DNA of 64,000 nucleotides from Streptomyces iconiensis (lineage in GTDB: Bacteria; Actinomycetota; Actinomycetes; Streptomycetales; Streptomycetaceae). Location of the stretch: NCBI RefSeq assembly GCF_028657195.3, contig NZ_JANCPR020000006.1, positions 186,001-250,000 on the forward strand, in the 5' to 3' direction. Below are positions 25,259 to 33,292 of the stretch, piece by piece. Both the position numbers and the translations under genes were made by a program. The stretch's first letter is position 1; every line of letters begins with the position of its first letter. The notes beneath the pieces are model-generated. The model saw only the letters and a program-made list of their open reading frames with translations. It was not told where the DNA came from and ran no database searches.

Positions 25259-27154
25259 GTGAAGAAAACCCGGCGGCACGCCCTGGCACGGCACCCCCGT
25301 CCGCCTCTGCCCGTACGCGGCGCCGTACGGCTGCGCGGTGGCGGCGATGCCTGGCACAAGCCCGCCTTCAGCGCTGCGCTCGCCGTCGTCCTTCCCGACC
25401 TGGTGCTGCTCGCGCTCGGCAGGACGGACCTCATCCTGTACGTGACGGCAGGATCGATGTGCGCGCTGTACGCGCACGGATTCCCCTACGCCGCGCGGGC
25501 ACGGACCCTGGTCTGGGTCGTCCTGGGGATGGTCGCGAGTGTCGCCGTGGCACTGACGGCCGCTGCGCTCGTCGACTCGGCCGCACTGCTGGTGCTCCTG
25601 GCCTCGCTGCTCGCCGCCGTGCACAAGGTGGCGTGCGACGCCACGCGTATCGGCCCGCCGGGCAACCTCATCTTCACGTTCCTCGCGGCCAGTTCGTTCT
25701 TCTCCCCGCAGCACCTGGCCGACGTGCCCTTCCACACCGGCCTCGCGCTCCTGGGCGGGGCGCTGGCCTGGCTCATCTGCATGGCACCGGCGCTGGTGCG
25801 CCCGCGCGGCCCCGAACGCATCGCCACCGCACGCGCGTTGGAGGCCGCAGCCCGCCTGCTGCGTACGCCCGTGGGGGACGGCGCCGCAGGTGCGCGGGCC
25901 GACCGGGCCGCCAGGAGCGGGACGGCGGCGGCCGTCAACGCCGCCTGGCACACCCTGTTTCTCGTCTCCGGCCGCTCGACGGCCGCCGCCGTCTCCCGCG
26001 CCGGCCTGGAACGCCTGCTCGTACGGGCCGAGTCGGCGCTGAGCAGCGGGGCAACCGGAGCTGAAGCGTCCGGAGAGGCGGAGCTGCTGCTCGGGTGGGC
26101 GCGCGGACTGCGCGCCGGCGCCCCGCTGCCCTCCGTACAGCTCACCCCCGCCCAGGCCGAGGAACTGGCCGGGGTCGCCGTCGAACGCGAGGCCGGAGCC
26201 GCGGGGGAGGCGGGGCACAACGTCGGCCGGGAGGCGGGGCACGCCGTCGAGCGCGGGGCAGCGCACACCTTCGAACGCGGGCCAGGCCCGGCACGCGGGG
26301 CCGGGTGTGCCACCGCGCGGTCCGGGCCCGGCGTGGCGGTGGAGGGCGGGCGCCTCGCGCGTAACCGGCCCGCCTTTCCCGCGCGCCGCTCCTACGTACT
26401 GCACCGCCTGCGCGAGCCCGGCTCGCCGCTGCGCCCGCTCGGGCTGCGGGTCGCCGCAGGGTGTGCGCTGGCCGGGTGGGCGTCGCTCGCCGCCGGGGTC
26501 GGCCACCCCTACTGGGCCGTGGTCACGGCCGCCTCCGTCTTCCAGGCCAATACCTCGCTGTCCTGGCAGCGCGCCGTACAGCGCACCCTCGGCAACCTCC
26601 TGGGACTGCTCGTCTTCGCGCTGCTCCTCCCGGTCATCGGCCTCGGCCCGCTCGCCATGGTTCTGCTCGCCTTCGTCCTCGTGATCGGCGCCGAGGCTCT
26701 CATGCCCCGTAACTACTGGCTGGGCAGCGTGTGTGTGACGCCCATGGCGCTGCTGCTCAGCGAGTTCGGCGCCGACCACCCGGCGGGGGAGCTGATGGGG
26801 GACCGGCTCATCGACACGGTGCTGGGCGCTGCCGTCGGGGTGCTCGTGTGCCTGCTGGTCACCAACAGGCGCGCGGCGGGCCGTATCGACGCCGCCCTCG
26901 CACGGGTGGCGCACGCGCGCGACGAGGCGGCGCTGGCCACGGGCTCGCCGGACGTACCGCGTCAGCGCGCGTGCCTCTCCAGGGACCGGCTGATCGCGGC
27001 CCTCGGCGAACTGCGCGAGGCCATGGAGACCGCCTCGGGCGAGTGGTGGCAGCGGGCACTGCCGGAGGAGCGCGTCGCCGTGGCCGAACGCGAGGGCCAC
27101 CAGGCGCTGACCCGTCTCGCACACACGCTCGGCGCCCGAGTGACGACGGGGTGA
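25259..27154 (+). CDS. FUSC-family membrane transporter
   Basis: Inner-membrane efflux protein of the fusaric-acid resistance/aromatic acid exporter family (631 residues). Two blocks of hydrophobic helices (about 35-180 and 400-520) flank a long cytoplasmic region rich in Ala/Gly/Glu. The second block carries the conserved FUSC core: HPYWAVVTAASVFQ, the RTLGNLLGLLVF stretch, then EALMPRNYWLGSVCVTPMALL. Substrates of the family are small aromatic acids and related toxic compounds. The start is taken as GTG 25259 (VKKTRRHALARHP); in-frame codons upstream run into hexanucleotide repeats and are rejected. No ribosome-binding site is clear. The MarR gene follows after 73 bp, probably co-transcribed. 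Confidence 0.82.
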   Translation: MKKTRRHALARHPRPPLPVRGAVRLRGGGDAWHKPAFSAALAVVLPDLVLLALGRTDLILYVTAGSMCALYAHGFPYAARARTLVWVVLGMVASVAVALTAAALVDSAALLVLLASLLAAVHKVACDATRIGPPGNLIFTFLAASSFFSPQHLADVPFHTGLALLGGALAWLICMAPALVRPRGPERIATARALEAAARLLRTPVGDGAAGARADRAARSGTAAAVNAAWHTLFLVSGRSTAAAVSRAGLERLLVRAESALSSGATGAEASGEAELLLGWARGLRAGAPLPSVQLTPAQAEELAGVAVEREAGAAGEAGHNVGREAGHAVERGAAHTFERGPGPARGAGCATARSGPGVAVEGGRLARNRPAFPARRSYVLHRLREPGSPLRPLGLRVAAGCALAGWASLAAGVGHPYWAVVTAASVFQANTSLSWQRAVQRTLGNLLGLLVFALLLPVIGLGPLAMVLLAFVLVIGAEALMPRNYWLGSVCVTPMALLLSEFGADHPAGELMGDRLIDTVLGAAVGVLVCLLVTNRRAAGRIDAALARVAHARDEAALATGSPDVPRQRACLSRDRLIAALGELREAMETASGEWWQRALPEERVAVAEREGHQALTRLAHTLGARVTTG

Positions 27155-27227
27155 AACCCGTCCGGGTGCCGGACGGCAGAATTGAGCGGTGAACGGGAGA
27201 CAAGAGCACGGCCGAGAGGGGCAGCAC

Positions 27228-27782
27228 GTGCCCGAGGACACCGGATCCGGCAAGGCCGCCGGAGGTGCCGGAAGTGGCAGGGACATCGTCGAGCGGGTCC
27301 TGACCCAGTGGCAGCGGGTGAGGCCCGACCTCGACACGGAACCCATGGCGGTGATCGGGCGCATCAACCGCTGTGCCGCGCTCCTGCAACAGGCGTCGGA
27401 CGCGCCACTGGCCCACGAGGGCTTCTCACGCGCGGAGTTCGACATCCTGGGGACACTGCGCCGCGAGGACCAGGAGCTGACCCCGGGACAGATCGCGCGC
27501 GAGACCTTCGCCTCGGGTGCCGCCGTCACCAAGCGGGTGCGGCTGCTGGAGGAGAAGGGCCTGGTGGAACGGCGGCCCGGCACCCGTGACCGCAGGGTCG
27601 CGCACCTGTCGCTCACCCCCGGGGGCCGCGAGCTGATCGACCGCCTGATGCCGGAACAGCTGGCCTACGAGAAGTCGCTGCTGGACGGCCTGAAGCCGGG
27701 CCGGCACGAGGAAATCGCCGACGCACTCGGCGACTTGCTGCTGCTGCTCGAAGGGAGGGTGGGCGCTCAGCGTCCCAGGTAG
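27228..27782 (+). CDS. MarR-family regulator
   Basis: 184-residue winged-helix repressor. The core reads FSRAEFDILGTLRREDQELTPGQIA, then SGAAVTKRVRLLEEKGLVERRPGTRDRRVAHLSLTPGGRELID, the standard MarR helix-turn-helix and wing with the DxRxxxxxLT signature. The chosen start is GTG 27228, which has GAGAGGGG eight bases upstream; another GTG 13 codons earlier lacks one. It lies downstream of the FUSC gene on the same strand and probably controls that operon in response to the exported compound. Convergent with ureD; the 92-bp gap holds repeats of GTAGCCGTCCCGG. Confidence 0.9.
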   Translation: MPEDTGSGKAAGGAGSGRDIVERVLTQWQRVRPDLDTEPMAVIGRINRCAALLQQASDAPLAHEGFSRAEFDILGTLRREDQELTPGQIARETFASGAAVTKRVRLLEEKGLVERRPGTRDRRVAHLSLTPGGRELIDRLMPEQLAYEKSLLDGLKPGRHEEIADALGDLLLLLEGRVGAQRPR

Positions 27783-27874
27783 CCGTCCCGGGCCCCGGTA
27801 GCCGTCCCGGTCCCGCGTCGCCCCAGTCTCGCGTCGTCCCGGTCCGTCCCGGCGCTCCACCGGCCCCTGTGCCG

Positions 27875-28630
27875 TTACGGGCAGTCGTGCCAGGCGGTCC
27901 AGGCGCCGTCGAGCGCGGACTCCAGGGGAGGCGCCGAGGGGCCGAGGTGGCGTACGAGGGCTCCGGGGCCGGCGAGCCGCGTGAGATACGGGTCGTCCGG
28001 GTCCCCGGGACGCTCGGTGCCGAAGTGGGTCACCGAGCCGAGGAACCGTGCCCCGTGCAGGATGCCGGGCAGCTCGCGTTCGCCCGGATCGCTGAAGTCC
28101 AGGTCCTCCACGAGGAGTTCGGCGCCGTCGTACGAGGCACGGGTCACCGTGCGTACGGCGCCGCCGCGCTCGCCCGAGCGGCCCAGCACCAGCAGTTCGC
28201 GCCAGAGCATCCCGGCGCCCCGCGCGAGGTCCGCCTCGACGGAGCGGTGCACGCGGGCGCCGGAGGAGACGACGAACGGGCGCGCGGCCCAGCACAGCCG
28301 CGCGCCCTCGCCGAGCGTGACGGTGGCCGACCAGGTCGCGGCGCCGCCGCGGTGGTCGTAGGCGACGAGCCCGGCCGGTTCGATGAGTTCGAGCCGTGCA
28401 CCGGGCCCGACGGTCACCCGCAGATCGAGCGCGTCCCCGGCGAGGAGCCCGGCGCGGGTGCCGACGAGCGCGAGCCGCAGCACACCGGGCTGCGAGGCCA
28501 CGGGGCGCGGTGCCAGGAAGGTGCCGGTGGCCAGTTCGCGCGCGACGTGCCGGTCACCGTCGCGCTCGACGGCGATGACGGTCGGCTCGCTCGGCTCTCC
28601 CGGCTCTCCCGGCTCGCTCAGGGGTTCCAT
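27875..28630 (-). CDS. ureD: Urease accessory protein UreD
   Basis: Scaffold subunit of the UreD-UreF-UreG complex that loads nickel into apo-urease (251 residues). Recognisable UreD/UreH segments are PGVLRLALVGTRAGLLAGDAL, the RLELIEPAGLVAY stretch, then ARLCWAARPFVVSSGARVHRSVEADLARGAGMLWRELLVLGRSGE. The first ~18 residues are a Glu-Pro-Gly-Ser repeat (PGEPGEPSEP). Last gene of the urease operon; its ATG overlaps the ureG stop as TGATG, indicating translational coupling. It is shorter than many UreD proteins, as is typical in actinobacteria. Confidence 0.92.
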   Translation of the reverse strand: MEPLSEPGEPGEPSEPTVIAVERDGDRHVARELATGTFLAPRPVASQPGVLRLALVGTRAGLLAGDALDLRVTVGPGARLELIEPAGLVAYDHRGGAATWSATVTLGEGARLCWAARPFVVSSGARVHRSVEADLARGAGMLWRELLVLGRSGERGGAVRTVTRASYDGAELLVEDLDFSDPGERELPGILHGARFLGSVTHFGTERPGDPDDPYLTRLAGPGALVRHLGPSAPPLESALDGAWTAWHDCP

Positions 28631-29550
28631 CAGGGGTGCGCGTGGCCGTGCGTGTGGCCGTGCGCCGCACCGTGCGCGAGGCCGCCGCCGCGCCCGCCCG
28701 TCTCACCGTGGCCGTGGCCGGACTCGCCTTCTTCGTGCCCGTGCCCGTCCTCGCCGTGAACGTGCCCGCCTTCGTCGTGAACGTGCCCGCCTTCGTCGTG
28801 AACGTGCCCGTCCTCCCCCGCGTGGCTGTGCGGTGCCATCGGGCCCGGGTCAACGGGGGTGTGGCTGCCCTCGCGGTGGCGCGCGAGCAGCGACCGTACC
28901 CAGGCGGCGAGTTCGGTGACGGAGGGTGCGTCCTTCCGGGAGAGCGCGAGCACGGGCAGCCCTGAGCGGGCGCCGCGCGCGTCCTCGACCATGCGTTCCA
29001 CGTCGACCTCGACGTACGGCGCGAGGTCCGTCTTGTTGATCACCAGCAGGTCGGCGCCCGAGATACCGGGACCGCCCTTGCGTGCCACGTCGCCGCCGCC
29101 CGCGACGTCGAGGCAGAAGATCTGCGCGTCGACCAGCGCCGGGCTGAAGGTGGCCGTGAGGTTGTCGCCGCCGCTCTCGATGAGGATCAGATCGAGCGGC
29201 CCGTACGCCTCCTCCATGTCCTCGACGGCGTCCAGGTTCACGCTCACGTCGTCCCGGATCGCGGTGTGCGGGCAGGCGCCTGTCTCCACGGCGCGGATGC
29301 GCTCGGTCGGCAGGACACCGGCCGAGCGCAGGAAGCGCGCGTCCTCGTCGGTGTAGATGTCGTTGGTGACGACGGCCATGGACAGCTCGCCCGCCAGCTC
29401 GCGGCAGAGCGTGGCCAGGATCGAGCTCTTGCCGGTGCCCACGGGCCCCGCGACGCCGAGGCGCAGGGGTGTGCGAGGTGCGGTGCCGTTGTCGGTCGAC
29501 TCGGTCGAGTTGGGGGAGGAGTGGGGGGAGGAGCTGGGTGAGTTACGCAA
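28630..29550 (-). CDS. ureG: Urease accessory GTPase UreG with His-rich C-terminal tail
   Basis: SIMIBI-class GTPase that powers nickel delivery to urease. P-loop GPVGTGKSS, the metal-binding Cys-Pro-His in [30 protein letters not shown], and base-recognition motif [11 protein letters not shown]. The core ends near residue 235, after which about 70 residues form a tail with some 18 histidines plus Asp/Glu/Gly, including three consecutive GGHVH-type heptads. Core UreG is about 205-230 residues, so this is a C-terminal extension; His-rich segments in UreG or HypB homologues are usually N-terminal. No ureE nickel chaperone gene is present in the operon, so the tail may buffer nickel. It overlaps ureF by eight bases. 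Confidence 0.95.
   Translation of the reverse strand: MRNSPSSSPHSSPNSTESTDNGTAPRTPLRLGVAGPVGTGKSSILATLCRELAGELSMAVVTNDIYTDEDARFLRSAGVLPTERIRAVETGACPHTAIRDDVSVNLDAVEDMEEAYGPLDLILIESGGDNLTATFSPALVDAQIFCLDVAGGGDVARKGGPGISGADLLVINKTDLAPYVEVDVERMVEDARGARSGLPVLALSRKDAPSVTELAAWVRSLLARHREGSHTPVDPGPMAPHSHAGEDGHVHDEGGHVHDEGGHVHGEDGHGHEEGESGHGHGETGGRGGGLAHGAAHGHTHGHAHP
28756..28818 (-). repeat. 21-bp tandem repeat inside ureG
   Basis: Three copies with a 21-bp period, each beginning gtgaacgtgcccg on the plus strand, encode the repeated seven-residue histidine block of the UreG tail. Copy number could vary between strains by slippage without breaking frame. Confidence 0.85.
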
Positions 29551-30250
29551 GGAAGAGTCTCCGTTCTGTTCGTTCGTGTGCCAGCGCCCACTGTTCGACG
29601 AGGGGCGCCGAGCGGGCCGGGAGCCCGGCGGGGTCGCTCACGGCGACGGCCTCGGCGACCGCCGCCTCCACGCCGGGCGCTGCCTCGACGAGCCAGGCGG
29701 CCGAGTCGAGCGGGTCGCCGGGCAGCAGCTTGAGCGCGGCCGAGGCGACGGCCTGGAGGTCGTCGTAGATCACGGTGCGGGCCAGCTCGGCCGCCTCGAC
29801 ACCGAGCACGGCCGCCAGCGCGCCCGTCACCACGGGCCGCAGCGGGCGCAGCACGGGCGGGCCCGGCAGCACCGCCGTTTCCAGTGCCGTGATCGCCGGG
29901 TGGCCCGGCGCGAGCCGTCGCGCGAGGCGGTGCACTCCCCGGCCCAGCGCGGCCCCGGCGGCCCGCAGGGGCGCAGCGGGCGTACGGGCAGCGAGCGCGC
30001 GCTGTACGGGGCCGTAGTCGATGGCTCCTCCCGGCCCGGGAGCGGCGGCCGTGCGCGCCGCGAGCACCGCTGCCGCCGCCTCCGTCACGCACACGGTGCG
30101 CACCCTCGCCCGCAGCAGCGCCGGGATCTCCTCGCGGCGCAGCCCGGCAGCGACGGCGGGTTCCAGGCCCGCGCTGTACGCGTACGAGCCGACCGGAAGC
30201 CTCCCGTCCGCCAGCAGCAGCGCGGCGAGCCGCCCGGCTCCTGCGATCAT
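29543..30250 (-). CDS. ureF: Urease accessory protein UreF
   Basis: All-helical protein that bridges UreD and UreG and gates GTP hydrolysis during nickel insertion (235 residues). The N-terminal signature [26 protein letters not shown] is the standard UreF opening (LLQLxDSxLPxGxFxxSxGLE in the family). Ala-rich helices follow, ending [16 protein letters not shown]. The start ATG overlaps the stop of an upstream 31-codon ORF (TGATG pattern), and its end overlaps ureG. Transcribed as part of ureABC-ureF-ureG-ureD. Confidence 0.93.
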   Translation of the reverse strand: MIAGAGRLAALLLADGRLPVGSYAYSAGLEPAVAAGLRREEIPALLRARVRTVCVTEAAAAVLAARTAAAPGPGGAIDYGPVQRALAARTPAAPLRAAGAALGRGVHRLARRLAPGHPAITALETAVLPGPPVLRPLRPVVTGALAAVLGVEAAELARTVIYDDLQAVASAALKLLPGDPLDSAAWLVEAAPGVEAAVAEAVAVSDPAGLPARSAPLVEQWALAHERTERRLFLA

Positions 30251-30342
30251 GGCGCGACCAGCGGCGCGGTCACGCGTACGAGAGGGCCGACCGGACGTGC
30301 GGCCACCGGCACTCTGCGGGGAGCGGCTGCGAGCGCGGCCAT
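30247..30342 (-). CDS. Candidate 31-residue micro-ORF between ureC and ureF
   Basis: The gap between ureC and ureF is filled exactly by one ORF. Its ATG (30342-30340) overlaps the ureC stop as TGATG, and its own TGA (30249-30247) overlaps the ureF ATG the same way. The product starts [15 protein letters not shown] and ends with VTAPLVAP; it is Ala/Pro/Val/Arg-rich with no recognised domain. The precise double coupling suggests it may be translated, perhaps only as a relay that carries ribosomes from ureC to ureF. Chance cannot be excluded for so short a frame. Confidence 0.35.
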   Translation of the reverse strand: MAALAAAPRRVPVAARPVGPLVRVTAPLVAP

Positions 30343-32063
30343 CAGAACATGCTGTACCGCTGCGCGAGCGGTACCTCCCGGACGGGTTCGGGCCGCACGA
30401 GTTCGCCGTCGACGCGGATGTCGAAGGTCTCGGGGTCGACGTCGATGACGGGCGTCGCGGTGTTGTTGCGCATATCGGCCTTGGTGAGCCCGCGCGTGGA
30501 CCGTACGGGCATCAACTCCCGTACCAGGCCGAGGTGTTCGGCGAGCCCGTCATCCAGGGCCGCGGGCGAGACGAAGCTGACGGACAGGTGCGGGCCCGCT
30601 GCGGCAGCCGCCGAGGGGCGCAGCAGAACGGGCTGGGTGGTGGGGATCGCCGCGTTCGCGTCGCCGACGGGCGCGTGCACGATCATGCCGCCCTTGAGGA
30701 CGGCCGAGGGCCTGATACCGAAGAACGCCGGGTCCCACAGCACCAGATCGGCCAGCTTGCCGGGTTCGACGGAGCCGACGACGTGGTCGACACCGTGGGC
30801 GACGGCCGGGTTGATCGTGTACTTGGCGACGTAGCGCCGTGCGCGCTCGTTGTCGGCACGCAGGCCGCCGGGCAGTGCGCCGTTGCGTGCCTTCATCACA
30901 TGCGCGACCTGCCACGTACGGCTGATGACCTCGCCGATCCTGCCCATGGCCTGCGCGTCGGACGAGGTGATGGACAGCGCGCCCAGGTCGTGCAGCACGT
31001 CCTCAGCCGCGATGGTCGAGGCCCGGATGCGGGACTCGGCGAACGCCAGGTCCTCGGGGACGCGCGGGTTGAGGTGGTGGCAGACCATCAGCATGTCGAG
31101 GTGTTCGGCGACGGTGTTGACGGTGTGCGGCAGCGTCGGGTTGGTGGAGGCGGGCAGCACGTTGGGGTGCGAGGCGACGGTGATGATGTCCGGCGCGTGC
31201 CCGCCGCCCGCGCCCTCGGCGTGGAAGACGTGGATGCCCCGCCCCGCGATGGCGTCCAGGGTGCGTTCGACGTAACCGGCCTCGTTGAGGCTGTCGGCGT
31301 GCAGCGCGACCTGGAGCCCGTACGCGTCGGCGGCGCGCAGCGCCGTGTCGATGGCGTGCGGGGTGGCGCCCCAGTCCTCGTGCACCTTGTAGCCGCCCGC
31401 GCCCGCGAGCGCCTCCTCGCCCAGCGCGCGGTCTCCCGCCGGACCACGGGCGCTGCCCTTGGCGAACAGCAGTACGTTGAGCGGCAGATGGTCCAGCGCC
31501 CTGTGCATCATCGCCAGATGGCGGGCGCCCGGCGTGACGGTCGTGGCCTTGGAGCCCTCGGTGGGGCCCGTACCGCCGCCGATGACGGTGGTGGTGCCGG
31601 TGGCCAGGGCCTCGTGCAGGGTGCCGGGGATCAGGATGTGGACGTGGGTGTCGACGGCGCCGGCCGTCAGGATGCGGCCCTCGCCGGAGACGACGTCGGT
31701 GCCGGGCCCGATCACCAGCCCTGGGTGCACAGCGTCGGAGACCTCGGGGTTGCCGGACCGGCCGAGCGCGACGATCCGGCCGTCGCGCACGCCGACGTCG
31801 GCCTTGATGACGCCCCAGTGGTCGAGGACGACGGCGTTGGTGATCACGAGGTCGAGCGCGCCCTCGGAGCGCGGGGTGGGGGCCTGGGCCATGCCCTCGC
31901 GGATCGACTTGCCGCCGCCGAAGACCGCTTCGTTCCCGGCGAACTCGCCGCCGCAGAGGTCCTCCTCGACCTCGATCCACAGGTCGGTGTCGCCGAGCCG
32001 GATCTGGTCACCGGCGGTCGGGCCGTACAGCGCCGCGTAGGCACTTCTGTTCAGCTCAACCAA
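30342..32063 (-). CDS. ureC: Urease alpha subunit (catalytic)
   Basis: Nickel-dependent amidohydrolase hydrolysing urea to ammonia and carbamate (573 residues). The nickel-bridging carbamylated lysine is Lys226 in [13 protein letters not shown]. Nickel-ligand histidines appear in [10 protein letters not shown] and in the [12 protein letters not shown] and [15 protein letters not shown] segments. The flap motif is [22 protein letters not shown]. All expected active-site blocks are intact. The start is a TTG at 32063, 13 bases inside ureB, with GGAGG nine bases upstream; the N-terminus [19 protein letters not shown] aligns with other UreC proteins. Second-last structural gene of a tightly overlapping operon. 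Confidence 0.97.
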   Translation of the reverse strand: MVELNRSAYAALYGPTAGDQIRLGDTDLWIEVEEDLCGGEFAGNEAVFGGGKSIREGMAQAPTPRSEGALDLVITNAVVLDHWGVIKADVGVRDGRIVALGRSGNPEVSDAVHPGLVIGPGTDVVSGEGRILTAGAVDTHVHILIPGTLHEALATGTTTVIGGGTGPTEGSKATTVTPGARHLAMMHRALDHLPLNVLLFAKGSARGPAGDRALGEEALAGAGGYKVHEDWGATPHAIDTALRAADAYGLQVALHADSLNEAGYVERTLDAIAGRGIHVFHAEGAGGGHAPDIITVASHPNVLPASTNPTLPHTVNTVAEHLDMLMVCHHLNPRVPEDLAFAESRIRASTIAAEDVLHDLGALSITSSDAQAMGRIGEVISRTWQVAHVMKARNGALPGGLRADNERARRYVAKYTINPAVAHGVDHVVGSVEPGKLADLVLWDPAFFGIRPSAVLKGGMIVHAPVGDANAAIPTTQPVLLRPSAAAAAGPHLSVSFVSPAALDDGLAEHLGLVRELMPVRSTRGLTKADMRNNTATPVIDVDPETFDIRVDGELVRPEPVREVPLAQRYSMF

Positions 32064-32329
32064 TTCCGGCTGCCTCCGAATTCCACGATAATGACCTCCA
32101 TGTCCACGCCGGGCTCAAAACGCAGGGAGGTTCCGGAAGGATTGTTGAGCCGAAACCCACGAGCGGATTCCCGGTCGAATTCCAGGGCCGGATTCGCATC
32201 CGGCAGATGCAGATGGCTGCCGATCTGCACGGGGCGGTCGCCGGTGTTGACGACCGTGAGGGAGCGGGTACGCCGCCCGGGGTTGAGGGTGACGGAGCCG
32301 GTGCCCGTCCGGATCTCGCCGGGGATCAC
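32051..32329 (-). CDS. ureB: Urease beta subunit
   Basis: Small structural subunit of the urease heterotrimer (92 residues). It starts [19 protein letters not shown], with the typical [34 protein letters not shown] block and ends [15 protein letters not shown]. Length is slightly short (family about 100-120) but complete. It overlaps ureA by four bases (ATGA) and ureC by 13. Confidence 0.96.
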   Translation of the reverse strand: MIPGEIRTGTGSVTLNPGRRTRSLTVVNTGDRPVQIGSHLHLPDANPALEFDRESARGFRLNNPSGTSLRFEPGVDMEVIIVEFGGSRNWLS

Positions 32330-32631
32330 GGGATCGGCTCCGTGATCGTGACCAGCTTGCGCCCGTCCGGGAATGTGGCCTCGACCTGCACGTCATGCAG
32401 CATTTTGGGGATGCCGTCGAGAACGTCGTCCCGGCTCAGCACCGTCCTGCCGCGCGTCATCAGATCCGTGACGGACAGCTCGCCCTCGCGGGCGCGCTCG
32501 ATCGCCCAGCAGGAGAGCAGAGCGACGGCCTCCGGGTAGTTCAGCCGGACTCCGCGAGACAGCCTGTCCCTTGCCACCATTCCGGCGACGCTCAACAGCA
32601 ATTTCTCCGTGTCGGACGGAGTCAGCAGCAT
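32326..32631 (-). CDS. ureA: Urease gamma subunit
   Basis: 101-residue gamma subunit, first gene of the urease operon. Family signature: MLLTPSDTEKLLLSVAGMVARDRLSRGVRLNYPEAVALLSCWAIERAREG and VLDGIPKMLHDVQVEATFPDG. The ATG is preceded by GTGGAGG about six bases upstream. The operon promoter must lie in the roughly 100-150 bp upstream, an AT-richer patch around 32650-32790 that includes GTTATGACC and ATACGGG elements; no clear hexamer pair was found. Confidence 0.96.
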   Translation of the reverse strand: MLLTPSDTEKLLLSVAGMVARDRLSRGVRLNYPEAVALLSCWAIERAREGELSVTDLMTRGRTVLSRDDVLDGIPKMLHDVQVEATFPDGRKLVTITEPIP

Positions 32632-33292
32632 GGGAAACCTCCACGGAAGTGGTCGGCGAAGTATTTTCCGTGACCACGAAAGACGTCTCTCTTATAGCTC
32701 CGCCCGATGTGTCGCGGCAAGTTGGTTCGCGCCGCAAGAAGTCCGTTTTTAGCGTTATGACCGTCTAAATACGGGCAAAGGGCGTGAAAGGCCAAGGTAA
32801 AGAGTTGGCCATGCCGCCAGCTGCGCATGCCGCCTGCCGCCGCGCCGCCGCCTGCCACGTATCCCGCCTGCCGCGCCGCCGCGCCGTGGCCCTCCACCTC
32901 GGCCTTCCGCGCCCTTCCGCGCCCTCAGCCCAGGCCACGGCCCGAGCCGCCCTGCCCACACCGCGCCGGGCCGCACCGTGGCCGCATCCCGGCGTGGCGC
33001 TACGACGGCGCCCGCACCGCGGCGCCTCACGCCACGGCGCCCACTACGACAGCGCCCGCACCGCGGCGCCTCACGCCATGGCGCCGCGCTACGACAGCGC
33101 CCCGCTGCGGCCATGCCACCGCAGTGGCACCACGGCGCGGCACACCACGCGGCGCGGCTCACGCCCCGCCGCGCTCACCGCACGGGGCGGCTCGCCACAT
33201 GGCGGCGCTCACCGCACGGGGCGGCTCACCGCACGAGGCGGTGCACCACACGGCGGCGCTCACCACACGCGGCGGCTCAATCACGCGGCGGC
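32632..33292. repeat. Long intergenic region with dense GC-rich repeats
   Basis: This 661-bp gap lies between secDF and ureA, both leftward. The left part (32640-32790) is relatively AT-rich and should hold the urease promoter. From about 33000 to 33115, a unit of about 45 bp (tacgac.gcgcccgcaccgc, then ggcgcctcacgcca) recurs two to three times. From 33160 to 33300, a unit gcggcgctcac.gcacg plus gcggctc recurs at least five times. Frames across it give low-complexity Arg/His/Thr/Ala peptides, so it is considered non-coding. It might contain the secDF transcription end. Confidence 0.7.

Noticed and set aside
32784..33290. Open frames in the repeat region between ureA and secDF
   Set aside because: Products are Arg/His/Thr repeats in several frames with no start signals; explained by the DNA repeats.
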